DNA of 64,000 bases from Syngnathus acus (lineage: Eukaryota > Chordata > Actinopteri > Syngnathiformes > Syngnathidae). Both the position numbers and the translations under genes were made by a program. The stretch is from NCBI RefSeq assembly GCF_901709675.1, contig NC_051088.1:8954193-9018192 (forward strand), in the 5' to 3' direction. Each line of letters opens with the position of its first letter. Position 1 is the first letter of the stretch. Shown piece after piece: positions 29,410 through 42,200 of the stretch. Under the pieces are notes generated by a model. The model had not been told where the DNA came from and searched no databases. It worked only from the letters and a program-made list of their open reading frames with translations.

Positions 29410-32220
29410 ATGTCAGAGACTCTGATAACAGGCCGCACGTCTGAGGATCTATTGGCTGACTTCGAGACTTTGCTCAACCCCGATGGTGTCGGTCTGGGTC
29501 AGGACCACCAGATAGTCATCATTACCAGCCCCAGCAATGAGGGTCTCCACCTGGATGCCGCCCCCTCCAGCACGGGAGAAATCCTGCTGTTTGCTACACC
29601 ACAGGGAACTGCTGATGTGGCCTTCCAAGAGAAGAGAAGGCCAGCACTGGGAAAACCATCGGTGAGGACTTGTGGGCATGGCCGGAATCCCTTTTGGTGT
29701 TTTGTCACATTGCAAAAGTGTGGAGAATTTTCTCAAAAGTTTCCGTTAAGTTTCCAATAGCAAGTTAAGCTCGAGAGTTTCACATTCGCAAATCTAAACA
29801 TTTGTCATAAACCGATATCGGACCAAAATGGCTCTTCTTGCTCATATGTGACAGTATCACACAGGGTCTCACCTTAAAGACACTTGCCCAGTGAAACTTA
29901 TTATATTACATCATGAATATGCAGGACCGATACCTTTAGTTGCTCCATTCTTTTACTACTTCAGTCTGTATATCTTAAGATCACCACTGTCTAAAATTTT
30001 GGCTCATGAAAAAATGCCAAAGCCTCAGACGTTTAGACACTTGTGAGTTAAGGTACCTCTCAACTTGCATGAAATCTTGCGTAGTTGCGACTGTGAATGC
30101 TTGTTTGCCATATGTTATGTGCTCATGGACTTATATATACTATATATGAATGAACTATCATTAAGCTCATCACGGTACATTCCCACTGTTAATAGCAATT
30201 TCTGTTATTTTTTTTTCACTGAAAACACTGTTCCAACGTATGATTGACTAGCAACCAGTCCATTTCCCTTCTCCTCATCCTCACCTTATTTTCCTTTTTT
30301 GCATTTCCTCAGGTTAAGAGGAAGTTGGACCTGGACAGCGACCATCAGTATGTTAGTACGTCCCGGCCATCTTCAGGCCGTGTGCCACCCTCCACACCTG
30401 CCCCTCCCAGAGGTATAAACACACACCCACACACTGGCTGCCCCCCTGAGATGGATAAATATGGGTGAATTTTGCTGCTTAACTCGTATGCCACAAACGG
30501 TGAATTAAAAGTATTTGAGGTGAGTTATGAGATGGTCTGCAGAGTCAACATGGTGATGTTTTGTGCTCTTTCTCCTCCCAGTTCCTCGAACCGTTACGGA
30601 AAAGTCTCGCTATGACACGTCCTTGAACCTGACCACCAAGCGCTTTCTGGACCTCCTGTCCCAGTCAGCTGACGGCGTGGTGGACCTGAATTGGGCCTCG
30701 CAGGTCCTGGATGTGCAGAAGCGGCGCATCTATGATATCACCAATGTATTGGAAGGGATCCAGCTCATTTCCAAAAAGTCCAAGAACCACATCCAGTGGC
30801 TGTGAGTCCAAAATGTGTGCGGCTGACTAACATAGCCAAAGGGTGGGCTTAAACCGAAGAACCCGTGCTTGCTCGTCCTTCACAGCGGGAACCGTGTCGA
30901 CGGGGAGTCAGTCGCCCTCCATCAGGAGCTGCGGAAGGAAGTGTGCGACCTGTCTGCAGCTGAGGAGCAGCTGGATAAGCTCATCTCCAAATGCAATCTT
31001 CAGCTCCGACTACTCACAGAGGAGCCACAGAACAAAAGATATCCTTTTGACTATTCACAATATTCCCACCTTCCTCGAATGCAGCATGAGCATGAGTCCT
31101 CTGAGCATCGTGGTCCTTAACGCTTCTCCGTCACGCTGGGCTATGTGCGCTGCCAGGATTTGAGGACGTCGTTCGATACGCCCGACCAGTTAGTCATGGT
31201 GATCCGAGCTCCACCAGAAACCCAGATGCAAGTCTCAGACCCCAGCGAGGTAGACGGCCGAAATGTTCATCAAAATTCACATCAGCCAAATTTCACCTTC
31301 CTTATGCCACTTTCAGGGTTACCAGGTGTCGCTGAAGAGCACGCGAGGCGCCATTGACGTCTTCCTCTGCCCGGACGACAGCTCCGGGGTTTGCAGCCCC
31401 GTGACGGAAAGCAGTCCCTCAAAAACGAGCTGTGACCCCCCGCCGCACGCACGAGCCAGCCGCTCGACGCCCGGCAAAGACAGAAGCTCCGTAGCTCTGG
31501 AAGTGGCTTTGTCATCCCCTGTGTCCACGTCGTCCACGCTAACAGCAGCTTCTCAGCCAGAATCCTCGGCGCTGTTGTTGGGTGCGGAAACAGGTGCGTG
31601 TAAACCAGCGCCTCTGTTTTCAGTCACGTTGCTGGAGGAAGTAGTGCACGTCACTTTTTCATTTTAGATCAATGTTGAAAACACTTGAATTTTAAGTTTA
31701 ACAACTTAAGGTTGAAATATTACGGGAAAAAAAAATACTTACCAAATGTCAAATTGAAGTTATCACACAGTTCTGATAGGATTTGTCTGACACATTGGTA
31801 CAATTTGTCAAGAAATCGAACCACAAATTCTAGATGTAATATTTTTTGCTTGCGAATTTTAGGGCAATTGGTGGACACCAATTCTAATTCTTTTAACTGC
31901 AGGCAATGTTTTAAGTCAGTGTCAAATGTTTTTTTTTCCACCACTTTTGTTTTACACTGGTTTTTTCATTGTTTTCCTTTTCTGTGGCAGAATCCCTTAT
32001 GAACAGCGACCCATTCTCAGGCCTGGGGGACATGGCAGACTTTGACTTCTCCACGGACTTCCTCCACGGAGAGGGCCTTCCTCTCCCATTGGACGGTTTC
32101 ATCAATTTGTCTCCGCCTCACAACCCCGACTACCACTTTGGCCTGGAGGACGACTTGGGCGTCACTGAACTGTTTGACTGTGACTTTGGTGACTTGTCAC
32201 AAGTTTTGGGGGAGAGTTAG
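29410..32220 (+). CDS. e2f1: E2F1 transcription factor
   Basis: Cell-cycle transcription factor that binds TTTSSCGC sites with a DP partner and is held in check by pRB. Exons: 29410-29661, 30313-30412, 30582-30801, 30886-31038, 31135-31249, 31317-31593, 31991-32220; 448 residues (human 437), every phase consistent, no indels. Exon 2 carries [13 protein letters not shown], equivalent to the cyclin A-binding RxL region. Exon 3 is the winged-helix DNA-binding domain (about 118-190; [29 protein letters not shown]). Exon 4 is the leucine-zipper/dimerisation segment, exons 5-6 the marked box ([22 protein letters not shown]), and exon 7 the transactivation and pocket-binding tail ([18 protein letters not shown]). 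The ATG opens MSETLITG, at the head of the conserved N-terminal exon. Exons 4 and 5 are joined by an AT-AC intron. Upstream untranslated exons are not resolved. Confidence 0.96.
31039..31134 (+). other. e2f1: U12-type AT-AC intron of e2f1 (96 nt)
   Basis: The intron begins atatcctttt, a perfect minor-spliceosome donor, and ends cgtcac. A perfect U12 branch site, tccttaac, lies at 31114-31121, with its branch adenosine 14-15 bases before the end. Splicing here joins QNKR to [10 protein letters not shown], the conserved E2F sequence; no GT-AG pair in the area does. E2F genes are a known family with U12 introns. Retention would give a stop codon inside the intron. Confidence 0.93.
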
Positions 32221-35200
32221 ACAAGGGTTGGGCGGTTGGGGAGATTTTAGGTCTGGGAAAAGTCAGACTTGTACAGTGGACCCTCGGAGGTTCCACCTTT
32301 TGTTAAGAAGAGAACTGGTTTGCTCTTATAAAAGTTTGAAGTGTGGTGCAGGTGAGTTGTTTAAATAACATTTAATTTACATTTTTAATATTTGCATTAA
32401 AATCAAGCAAATCTTCCACTCGTAAAAATACCAGCCTGACACACACGCACACAAAACTTTCTCCTAAAACAACGACTTTTTGTACTGATCAGGGAATCTC
32501 AAAATTTTACACCAAGCTCTTCAAGTCCCACCATAATTGCCAACGATAAAATGGAGTCTAAAAACTAGAGAGGCTGAGGTTTTAGTTCTAAAGTGCGCGT
32601 TTATTTACGTAAGTTAAATACAACTAAACTGTACTTAAAAAAGGAAAGTACTGTACATGAGTACAGTACTGGATTCAAAAAAGATATTGCATAGCTGTAA
32701 TATTTGATTGTACTTTGTTATAAATGTAAATTGGAATTCTATTATTTCACTTTTTTTTTTTGTGTAACGCTATAGAGAAACTCCATGTACCACTAGTGGT
32801 ACTCGTACCATACTTTGAGAATCACGGTAATAGGTACCGTAATTTCTCGAGAATAACGTAATAATCTTTTGCAGGAGAAACAAAACCTGTTAAAATCAAG
32901 GGAGTGTATTTTATTGTACATAGGTTTAGGGGAGAGAGAAAAAACCACATTTGTCAGCTTGATTAGATGTCACGGTGTTGTGAAAAGGACGTACTTTCAT
33001 TTCAATATGATATTTAACGTCTAATGCTACAAAAATATATTAGTGTATATTAATGTGGTGGTTTTGATGTAATTTCTTGGCGGAGCTAATGACCAACTAG
33101 CATATTACACACTTGTGTTTTTGTGGCGTGTGTGTCAACGTATTTTTGTAGCTGTAGCTGAGTCTTTTTCTCAACTGGCAAATTGGGGAGCATACTTTTC
33201 ATGAGCACAAAGAAAAATCTGATTTTGAAGGGCTACAAGCTGCATATAAATTGAGTATACATTCTCGAGAAATTAATGAATAGATTTATCCCCTCTCATT
33301 GTGTCTCGAATCCTTCCTTCTAACTTCCAAGTGTTGCTTGCGACTGCTCCGAGGGTCCGCTGAGGTACTTTGGACAATCAAGCAACTTGCGCAATATTGT
33401 TGCTTGAAATGATTCTAATTGAAACCCCAACCCCCCAAATTTTACAGCACTTCCTGTGTGGACTTTAGCTCGGATTTAGCTATATTTAAATTGTGCGTGC
33501 GTGTGTGTATGTTTTTGTGAAGTGTTTTTAATGTGCTGGGTGGCACGTGCAAGTGACTTGAGAGTTTGGAGCCAAGCCAGGCTTACCCTTACCCTGGCCC
33601 AGCTCAATCTTCAGGGTTTCATGGGAACAGTGCTGGTTGCGTTTGCTGGTGGAGCAAAGGTTGGATGATTTTGGAAGGTGAGTTAACAAAGAGTCCTCAA
33701 AATGCTGAGCGGCTGTGTGAGTTTTTGTTTTCTTCAAACAGAAATTGTGCTTAAATATGTCAATTTATTTTGATGCCTTGAGGTGGTGATCGTGCAGATA
33801 CAGGAAAAACTTGTGAGCTCAGTGATCAATAGTCACATGTTGGGACACTTGTCAATGTACAACATGATGGATTTTGCTGGGAATGGACAGCGATAAGTGT
33901 TTTCTACTTGGCCTTTGGCCACTTTGCAAAATGTCTACCAATTTTTGCATCAAAACATTTTTCTTCTAATTTATGTATGCTTTGTTTCCCTTCCTAAACG
34001 ATTGGGGGGGGGTGTACACGTGTGACGAAAAGTTATCTTTTATTACAGCGTTGAATTTGTTATTTATTATTTTTATTTGACGGGATTCTAAAGAAGGTCT
34101 TGCTAGCAGGAAGGGACTTTTCGAATGATCCATGCAAATGATTCTTTGAGTATTTTTGCGTGAGCCTTTATTAGCGTTTTAATATGTGCATTTGCTAGTG
34201 ATGGCAAGTTTTCTCATGTTTGTAATTTTGATTCTCATCACTTGCATCACTTTATTTTCAAACTGTTTTATCAACCTCAGCACTGCACGTGAACTGTGTT
34301 CAGGGTGCCTCTGTCCTTTTAAAAAAAAAGAAAGAAAAAATCTTTAAAAACTGCAGGTTTTTCCTCATTAACGTTGCGCAAGTATAAAGTTTACCTGCTG
34401 TTAACATGTGCAAGTATGTTGTCGACCACCACCGAACTAAATCATCTTTCATTATCAGTAGTTTTGTTTGGATGCGTCAATTTTGTTAATTTTTCACGGG
34501 TTCATTCATCCATCCATTATCTGAACAGCTTTATCCTCGTAAGGGTTATTTTCACAAATTCATTCATTCACAGTTATGTCTGCAAAAATCAGTTTTCTGA
34601 AAAACCCAATTTGCCATTATTGTTCCCTTTCATGATGGATGAAGGTAGCTTTTTCAAGTATTTGGAAAGCCATTTATTTAAAAAAAAAAAGTGATTTGGG
34701 AAATATTTGGGGGATACATTTACAGGTTAAACAAAATGTAGATTAATATTACTACTTATTGGAACACTTAAACTAAAATTGTGCTTTCAATGCAGAAATG
34801 ACAAATTCAAAAATATGGAGAGTGCAATGATCACGTAATGAATTCTTTCGTTTGGTGGGGGTGATTTAATCAACACGTATGGCTTCTGCGTCTTATAAGA
34901 TGACTGCATTAGTTTGTATAGTAATAACATTTTGAAACGTGTTCAAAATTACTTGTTTTGAAAATAACTGCTATTCTGGCCCAAGTGAAGAGAACGTTTT
35001 TGTTAAAAATCTAACTTTATTTATATCACAGTGATTGTGTCTTGGTTGCAATTCTGGTTCAAAGTGCTTTTTAGGGAATTCTTTTAAATAGTACAGTTGA
35101 AATGCCATCCTGAAATGCCAAAATATTTTTTAGGTCTTCTTTTCATTGGTTTGCTCATGAAGTAGATTTTTTGTCATGAAACACTTCCTACTCTTTTGTA

Positions 35201-35560
35201 TCTTTTTTAATTGAGAAAATAAACTATTTGGTCTTACATGTCTTATGTCATTTATAATGTTAGCAATGATTAGGAATACAATTTTGCTTTGAGATAGGAA
35301 TAATTCGGCTTCACAGCATACCACCCGAATTGTGTCTGTATTTTGGAATTCCAACATTAGTACACCTTGTAAAATGTCATTTTTAGTGGGGAACTTATTG
35401 AACAGAGTTGTGCTGCTACCTAGTGGCGAATAAATACAAATGCAATTTATTTTGTAAATAGAGTTTTAATTTGGATTAGCATCATATTTATTCCTTCATT
35501 TTTTGCTGAGGTGCTGATACGAAAGGAGGAAACGTGAGATCGTTATTAAAAGGTGGGCGG
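32221..35560 (+). other. e2f1 3' UTR and gap to the transglutaminase
   Basis: No further exons were recognised. Candidate e2f1 polyadenylation signals are AATAAA at 35218-35223 and 35429-35434; earlier, weaker sites are possible, so the 3' UTR length is open. A short fragment of a common teleost repeat lies at about 34503-34551 and an A-rich run at 34320-34340. Confidence 0.45.
34503..34551 (-). repeat. Fragment of a dispersed teleost repeat
   Basis: The stretch containing catccatccattatctgaac followed by agctttatcctcgtaaggg is the reverse complement of the widely dispersed fish repeat tail that ends in (ATGG)n. The same family is present in a longer copy at about 50.9-51.3 kb. Only the 3' tip remains here. 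Confidence 0.65.
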
Positions 35561-35603
35561 AGTCTTCTTATCGCTCCTGGTGCTTGTGGCTGTCAGTCAG
35601 AGA
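35548..35603 (+). promoter_or_regulatory. Possible transglutaminase promoter
   Basis: A TATA-like ttattaaaagg (about 35544-35554) and a GC box gggcgg (about 35556-35561) lie within 60 bases of the first ATG. This fits a start site very close to the first coding exon. No experimental evidence can be seen from sequence alone. Confidence 0.4.
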
Positions 35604-38600
35604 ATGGAGGCCACGCCACAAACAGGTAAGCGCCACACCGCAAGCCACACCGCAAGCATTCTATTTTGTTGCATTTGTCCGACAACCAAATGATGCATTT
35701 AGGTCTTGAGCCTTTGTATTCTTTCACGAAACAGAATGCGGTGGATTTTAACCTGTCACACGTAGTCAAACTTTTAACTTATTCCAGACAATGTGCTACG
35801 TAAACACGTAGGTGTGTAAATAAAAAAAGATTGATCGACCGTGGTGATATGAATGTGCAATAAATCAAAAAGCAGTATGAAAACGAAAGACAAACCTTTT
35901 ACATATTTTTCTTCAGTCGGTGACTTAACTAGTTTTAAATATAATACGTATTTGTGCATCATACGAATGAAAAAAAATATTAAAACAAACTTTTAAACCC
36001 CAAATAAGGTTTGAATTAGATATTTGAATAATTGTGATAAAAATGTTGAAAAAGCAACACAATAAATATTGAATGTTTATAAACAAAAATATTGAAAAAA
36101 CAAGATTCGTATTCAACACGTCCGATTTTAAACTTATCTGTGCAGGTAATTTCAATGTTTTTCTTCTACTCGCTCCCTTTTTAAAAAAATTGTATTTGTT
36201 TAGCAAACAAGTGATTATTTTTGCTAGTTTGTTTATTGGGTGAAATGTTTATTACCAATAATTAAAACTTGAAATCAGGGCAGGTAAGTGTGCTTTGTTT
36301 GAGGCCGCTGTCATTTATGACTGGATTGTACTTTATTGTATTATGACTGCCTTGATGCCAAATCCTAACTCAAAGATTGAAGATGAAAAATATATATAAT
36401 TACCATTTAAAAAAAGATCCGAAATTCACATCATACACAAGAGAAAACTGGTAGATCATCAGTTAACCTAATGCGTCACTAATTTCTCTTCTTTGGAAAA
36501 AGCCAAGCCTTGCCTGAGAAAAAAAAAACTTTAATTGGTTGTGTTGAAATATGCTGACAACTTGTCCAACCATTTCGTAATGAATGAACTAATGCCAAAA
36601 TGCAGACAATTATAGCAACGTTACAATACAGTTTGAGCCACGTGACAAGCAACTGTGAAAAACTGTAATAAGGGCACTCAATCTATTTATGTAACGATTA
36701 TATGATATGATATTATATTATATTATATTATATTATATTACATAAGATTACATTTGATCAGTTTCTTGTTAACTGGCATTTTAGGCCAAACCAGAGGCCA
36801 AAGACGCCTGAAATTGGTCAACTTTGAGATCCAGGAGAACCACATTTCTCATGAGACCCAGGGGCTCAGCGACAAATACCTGGTGGTCCGGCGGGGGAAG
36901 CCATTCAAAGTTACTCTGCTGTTTTATGGACGGATGTGGAACCCAAACACAGAGTGTCTGGTCCTGCAGGTTTTGCTAGGTGAGTTTGTACATTCCAAAA
37001 AACAGGGGGGGAGGGTATATGATAGTGACAAGTTTATTTTCTTTCAAGTCAAATTTATTTATATAGCCCTTAATCGCAGACAAGTCCTCAAGGGCTTCGC
37101 CGGGTTATGTACTTGGCATCACTATAAGGTCAAAGGTTACATTTTTCCTCCCATCGTCACAGGTGAAATGTCAGCAAAGATGTTGGTCCACTTCTCAGAC
37201 AAGTTGTCTGATCGGCATAGCTGGTCTGCACGAATCTACCCAGGCAACATAGGTCGTCGTGTCGTCACTGTCCACATCTGTGCTCCTGTGCTATCCTCTG
37301 TGGCGCAGTACCAACTCCTGATCCACATATCAGGTGCACACGAGCAAAGCAGCTACGTCGCAGGAAGGTTTGTGTTGCTCTGCAATCCTTGGCACAAAGG
37401 TGAGTCTCGGGCTGTGACTCATGCAGTCATCTTGCGATTGTCGCCACAATGCAGCGGAATGAGTACAGTTTTCTCTCCTATAAGATGACCCAGTGTACAT
37501 ACCACTGGATGCACAACGACAAGAGTATGTCAAGAATGATTATGGCATGATCTATATGGGCACGGACATCAACTTTAGCAAGCAGCCTTGGTCGTTCAGT
37601 CAGGTACATGTATGATGTAGCCTGCCGGCGTCAACTGAATGTTGGTAGGCCGAATCCAGCAAACCATGACAAAAACTTTGACACTCCTGATAAAGCCATT
37701 CAGAGACAGCAATTATTAGACTCAATCAGTGTTTATGTATGCACAGTATGAGCCTGGAGTCCTTGAGGCATGTCTTCAGATGCTGCAAGTCAGTCCACAA
37801 CACCTCAGCAACAATCACAAAGACTACGTTCGAAGAGCAGACCCAGCCTACCTGAGCAGGATCATCTGTGCTATGGTGAGACACAAAAATCCTCACCCAA
37901 GTATGATTTTTTTTAGCAAATAAACGCACACACAAACTTGCATTTTTTTTTTTTTTACTCTTCCATCTTTTTGTTCCTCTGCAAGGTGAACTCTAGTGAT
38001 GACATGGGTGTTCTGGAGGGGAGGTGGAAGGGCAGCTACAAAAATGGTGTCAATCCGACAGAGTGGAGTGGCAGTGCGGACATCCTTCTCCGATGGATGG
38101 CAGCCAAAGGCAACCCTGTGCGTTATGGACAGTGCTGGGTCTTTGCATCTGTCCTCTGCACAGGTGCTTTTTTAAATGGGCTACATTCATATTTTATTTT
38201 GTCGTTACTTCTTGTTCATGCAAAAGTTAGTACCTACTGTATTTTTAGTTTGGTCCTGCTTTTTTTTATGTCCAGTAATGCGGGTGCTGGGGATTCCATC
38301 CAGGGTGGTGACAGTGTTTAACGCAGCCCACGATGGTGATGGAAACCTGATCACTGAAGAGTTTTACTCGACCACCGGGCAGAGGCTTGGGATATCAAAA
38401 GACAGTATTTGGTTGGTATCTGTTCATTTTGAAAAAGTATTGTATGCAAACTGAAACCACACATATGGAAGCACTTTTTAGACTTCATTTTCTGGGCCCC
38501 ACACCCATGAGCGGTGTGGGTTTTCATACTGCCTCTCCACCACCCTGGGCTATGTGAAATGTTTATAAATACCTGTTGTTGTATGTCATTGTAAAGAAAG

Positions 38601-41600
38601 ATGTCGGGGAGCAAATACTTCCCACGCCAAAAGCCGTAGTTTGAGCACCCATGCTGTACACCGAATAAAAATAAGTGGGTCTAAGCCGCTCCCCTGTGGA
38701 GCACCCTTAAATAGATCTGTACTTCTATTCCAATCATGTATGCCCTATAACTTGGTACACACACAGGAATTTCCATGTGTGGGTAGAGTGCTGGATGAGG
38801 AGGTCAGACATTGGTGCCGAATTTAATGGCTGGCAGGTTGTGGACCCAACTCCGCAAGAAAAGAGTGCAGGTGTGCAGATGTTTTAAAATGTCTATAAAT
38901 GGATTACTTAATTGGTACAATTTACCAATGAAATGTTATAACCATGTCCCCACGGCAGGCATATACCGCTGTGGTCCTTGTCCTGTGGTCGCGATCCAGA
39001 GGCGTTCCCTCGACATCCCATATGACACTGCCTTCATTTATGCCTCTGTTGATTCGGACATCGTACGCATGATAGTGCAGTCTGGTAAAGTGGTGGAGAA
39101 GAAGGTGGACACTCAGTGGGTGGGACGCTCAATCTTCACCAAGAGCATCGGCTCAGATGTGCCAGAGGATCTGACGGAGTCTTATAAAAGACAGAAAAGT
39201 AGGAAGATTTCTATGAAGGAGCAAATTAGTGTACAATTAGCATGCTATTTAATTGTTTTTATTTTGTTTACAGAAGAACAATTATATAGAGGGGGAGACT
39301 CAGGTCAGTGGCTGTCGACATCTCCACCTTTTGTTGTTTCCACTCTAGACAATTGTGGGTGTGGTCTATTCTTTTTATTAATCATTCTAAGAAACCTCTT
39401 TACTCAGTGCAAAGCGAATGACTTATTAAACTTTTTATCCTAGATAGAATTTTGCACATTTTAAACATTTAATGGACCTTATTTTATAATTGTTGTACCC
39501 TGTGCCTACTCTTATTTAAAGGATTTGCTGACCTATGCAGGCAATCATTTGGCGGACCTGGTAAGTTGACATACACTGCTGGTAAGATTTGACTCTTCTT
39601 TGAGGCCTGGTTCAGTCGGCTGTCTGTTTGCTCAGGTTTGCCCCGCTTCAGAAATGCATGTTGCTGTTTTCACTATTTCACATTATTATTATTCATGCTA
39701 GGGCTAAAACAATGAAGGTGTTTTTTTTTTTTATGTCAGTTTTTGTTCTAATTTTGAAAAGTGAACCAAACATTCATCCTCTTTTTTGTTGCTGTTTCAC
39801 TGTGTAATTGAGCGCTCTTATTTTGTACAGTATACAGGTCCCATTCTGCCGGGCCTCGTCCTCCCAAACAAGGTAATATACTATAGTTAATGTAGTTAAT
39901 AATTCTTTTCTTTCTTTTTTTTTTTTCCATATTTTGGATTTTCCCTGTTTTTCCCCACCACTCCCCATATTTGTTTTGATGATAAAAAGTATTAAATGTT
40001 CATTAGTTAATGTTAAAAAAAAAAAAAAAGTAAATTAAATTTGAAAATTAATCAAGGCTTCACACATGGGCTGCCAGTCGACCATCCCTGGTATAAATTG
40101 CTAACTGAACAATGTAAATTCATTACAACAAATATCATACATGTGATCTGATAGTTAAAGTTACATGTTTGATCTAATATGAATATACATAACTGTCTTC
40201 CTTTTACTGTCTTTGTTCTTGTGCAGACACGTCCAGCTTGGACGTGACCTTGACCATAGATGGAGAGCCGACTATCGGCAAGAGCATCAACCTGACAGTG
40301 ACGGTTACAAACCCAACAAACAGCGCACGCCTCCTGAAGGAGCACCTGAGCGCTCAGATAAAAAAATTCAACAGCAGCCCAGAAAAAAGCTTCTGGGCGA
40401 GCCACCAAGATGTATGCATTCAGCCATTTGAAGGTGAGCCGTCCCAGTGACACAGTGACTGATTAAAGCCAACATTGGCACAATGTTTGCATGTTTTGCT
40501 TTGTTTTGTGTCTCTGCAGATTTGATACGCCACCATTCTATTCCGCCCTCTAAGTATGAGGCTTTCCTGGCAGGTGATGACATTGTGAAGGTGGCGGTGG
40601 TCATTAAGGACTTAAAGACAAAAGAGAGGGTCCTGGCTATACAGGACTTGAACCTCAGCTCGCCAAAAATAAACATACAGGTACACATAGGTTACCTGAC
40701 CAATGACAAAGCAACAATGTGTTTGGGGGCGGGATATGTAGTTGCGACGAAAACAACCAACCAACCATGGACGAACGCATGGACGCTGCAATTAATTCTG
40801 TCTCCTTGAAAAATATGCTTTTCATGTTTACAACCTCATGTAGTACTCTTTCCCGCTCAGATTTAGTAGTACATCGATGCTGCCTGGAATCTTGTAGTTT
40901 TCTGTAGTTTAATTAAAAAAATGAAACTTGAATAGTGTGTTGATTTAGAACAAAAAAAATCCAAAGGTCCACCATAATCGTCTATCTTGAGATGGAGGAT
41001 TTTGTGTGTTTATCTGTAAGCTCAAATCATCAATTTGAATGGAACTACTGAAACGAATATTCAGACTCAAACCTTTTGCACAACTGTGGGCAGCATTGAA
41101 AATGCTGCAACATTTTTTGTTCTGAGACTCAGTCAGGACTCTGCAACAGCAAATTCCTCTAAGGAAGGTGAAGGAAGTACAATATTTATTTGTCCGAATG
41201 TCTGCAAGCAACCAATTTTGTAGTTTATTAAGAATAACACAAATATGCAGTTGCTTCTCAATAACTTTGAATATTTTGGAAAACTGTTTATTTCAATTAG
41301 AAGATTTCCTACATTGCCAAAATTGAGCTTTGATAGTGAACGCTCCACCCTTCCACAGTTCAATGGAAATGTTTTGTGCAGTCCTGCTGACTGACGAGTA
41401 ACGAACAATGAAAATGATGTCTGAGAACTCGACTGTCATCTATTTACTGATTTACAGTGACAAGACATACCGCAACTTGTTCCAGCTAACCTCCTCACCC
41501 TGATTTCCGTGTAGGTTGAAGGCGGGGACAGAATCCAGATGAAGAAGGAGTGCATTGCAATCGTTTCTTTCACCAACCAGCTCAACAAGCCTCTGGGTAG

Positions 41601-42094
41601 CGCTGTTCTCACTGTGGAAGGCTACGGCTTGTTGCAAGGCAAACATGAGGCCAGGTGAAATTTGAGGCACATTTGTGAAATTGTTTTCAGACGAAACCTG
41701 CACTAAATGATGCAATCAGTTTCATTCTGGTACTACTCCAAGTCTAGTTTGGGCTCAAAGTACGGCAGGAATGTTATTGGAATGTTGTAAGGTATGTCTG
41801 ACTGGAAATGAGACACATCAACATTCCAACTTAGGTTTTAGATTCATAAGTGTAGCAGGAAGTTGTATTTTTTGTGTGTTTGCTGCAGACTAATCTGTTC
41901 ATAAATTGTCATATTAATCACTGTCTATTACGCTCTCATCCAGGCTGACCGTCCTTCAACCAGATGAGAAGATAGAGAAGAAGGTTACTATCGTAGCCTC
42001 TACTTTGGGCACGAAGATGCTGAGTGCTTCATTCTCACATAGTAGCAGCTCCAGCGTTGTTTCCAGATGTTTCCACAAAGTGACTGTCACATAG
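35604..42094 (+). CDS. Transglutaminase (protein-glutamine gamma-glutamyltransferase), TGM2/TGM5-like
   Basis: Calcium-dependent enzyme that crosslinks protein glutamine to lysine side chains. Exons: 35604-35625, 36785-36979, 37163-37399, 37485-37603, 37747-37875, 37986-38163, 38276-38411, 38767-38870, 38959-39198, 39274-39303, 39522-39560, 39831-39872, 40227-40433, 40520-40680, 41515-41654, 41944-42094. The total is 709 residues (human TGM2 687) with every phase consistent and no indels. The N-terminal beta-sandwich contains LVVRRGKPF. The core has the active-site cysteine in RYGQCWVF (Cys284), NFHVW (His342) and [10 protein letters not shown] (Asp365), so the triad is intact. Two beta-barrels follow. 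Three tiny exons code for a linker of weak similarity. Human TGM2 lies in the same region, but I cannot decide by eye which paralogue this is. Confidence 0.92.
36705..36742. repeat. (TATTA)n-like microsatellite
   Basis: Several copies of a five-base TATTA unit are found in the first intron of the transglutaminase gene, about 40 bases upstream of exon 2. Confidence 0.85.
36980..37162 (+). other. Stop-free, frame-preserving intron in the transglutaminase
   Basis: This intron is 183 bases (61 codons), has normal gtgag and cacag ends, and contains no stop in the host frame. It includes a dispersed-repeat stretch, caaatttatttatatagccc and onward (about 37047-37103), of a kind common in fish. Splicing gives the family-like join VLLG-EMSAK, so I treat it as an intron; retention would add 61 residues in frame. 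Confidence 0.7.
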
Positions 42095-42125
42095 TGACAT
42101 TAAAAAGACCCAGAACATATATCTA

Positions 42126-42200
42126 TACAGTGATCCCTCGCTACTTCGCGGTTCGTTTATCGCGGCTTCAATGCATCGCGGGTTTTTCTTCCAGCCCAAA
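42126..42200 (+). mobile_element. pogo/Tigger-like MITE end
   Basis: Beginning with TA then cagtgatccctcgctacttc, and continuing with gcggtt and cgcggcttcaa, this stretch has the look of a Tigger/pogo-type terminal repeat inserted at TA. No matching right end was found before 42.4 kb, so it is a solo end or truncated copy, probably inside the transglutaminase 3' UTR. Confidence 0.6.

Noticed and set aside
36754-37488. Single-exon 244-aa gene
   Set aside because: It contains two transglutaminase exons with good splice sites; the middle third is a repeat-bearing intron.
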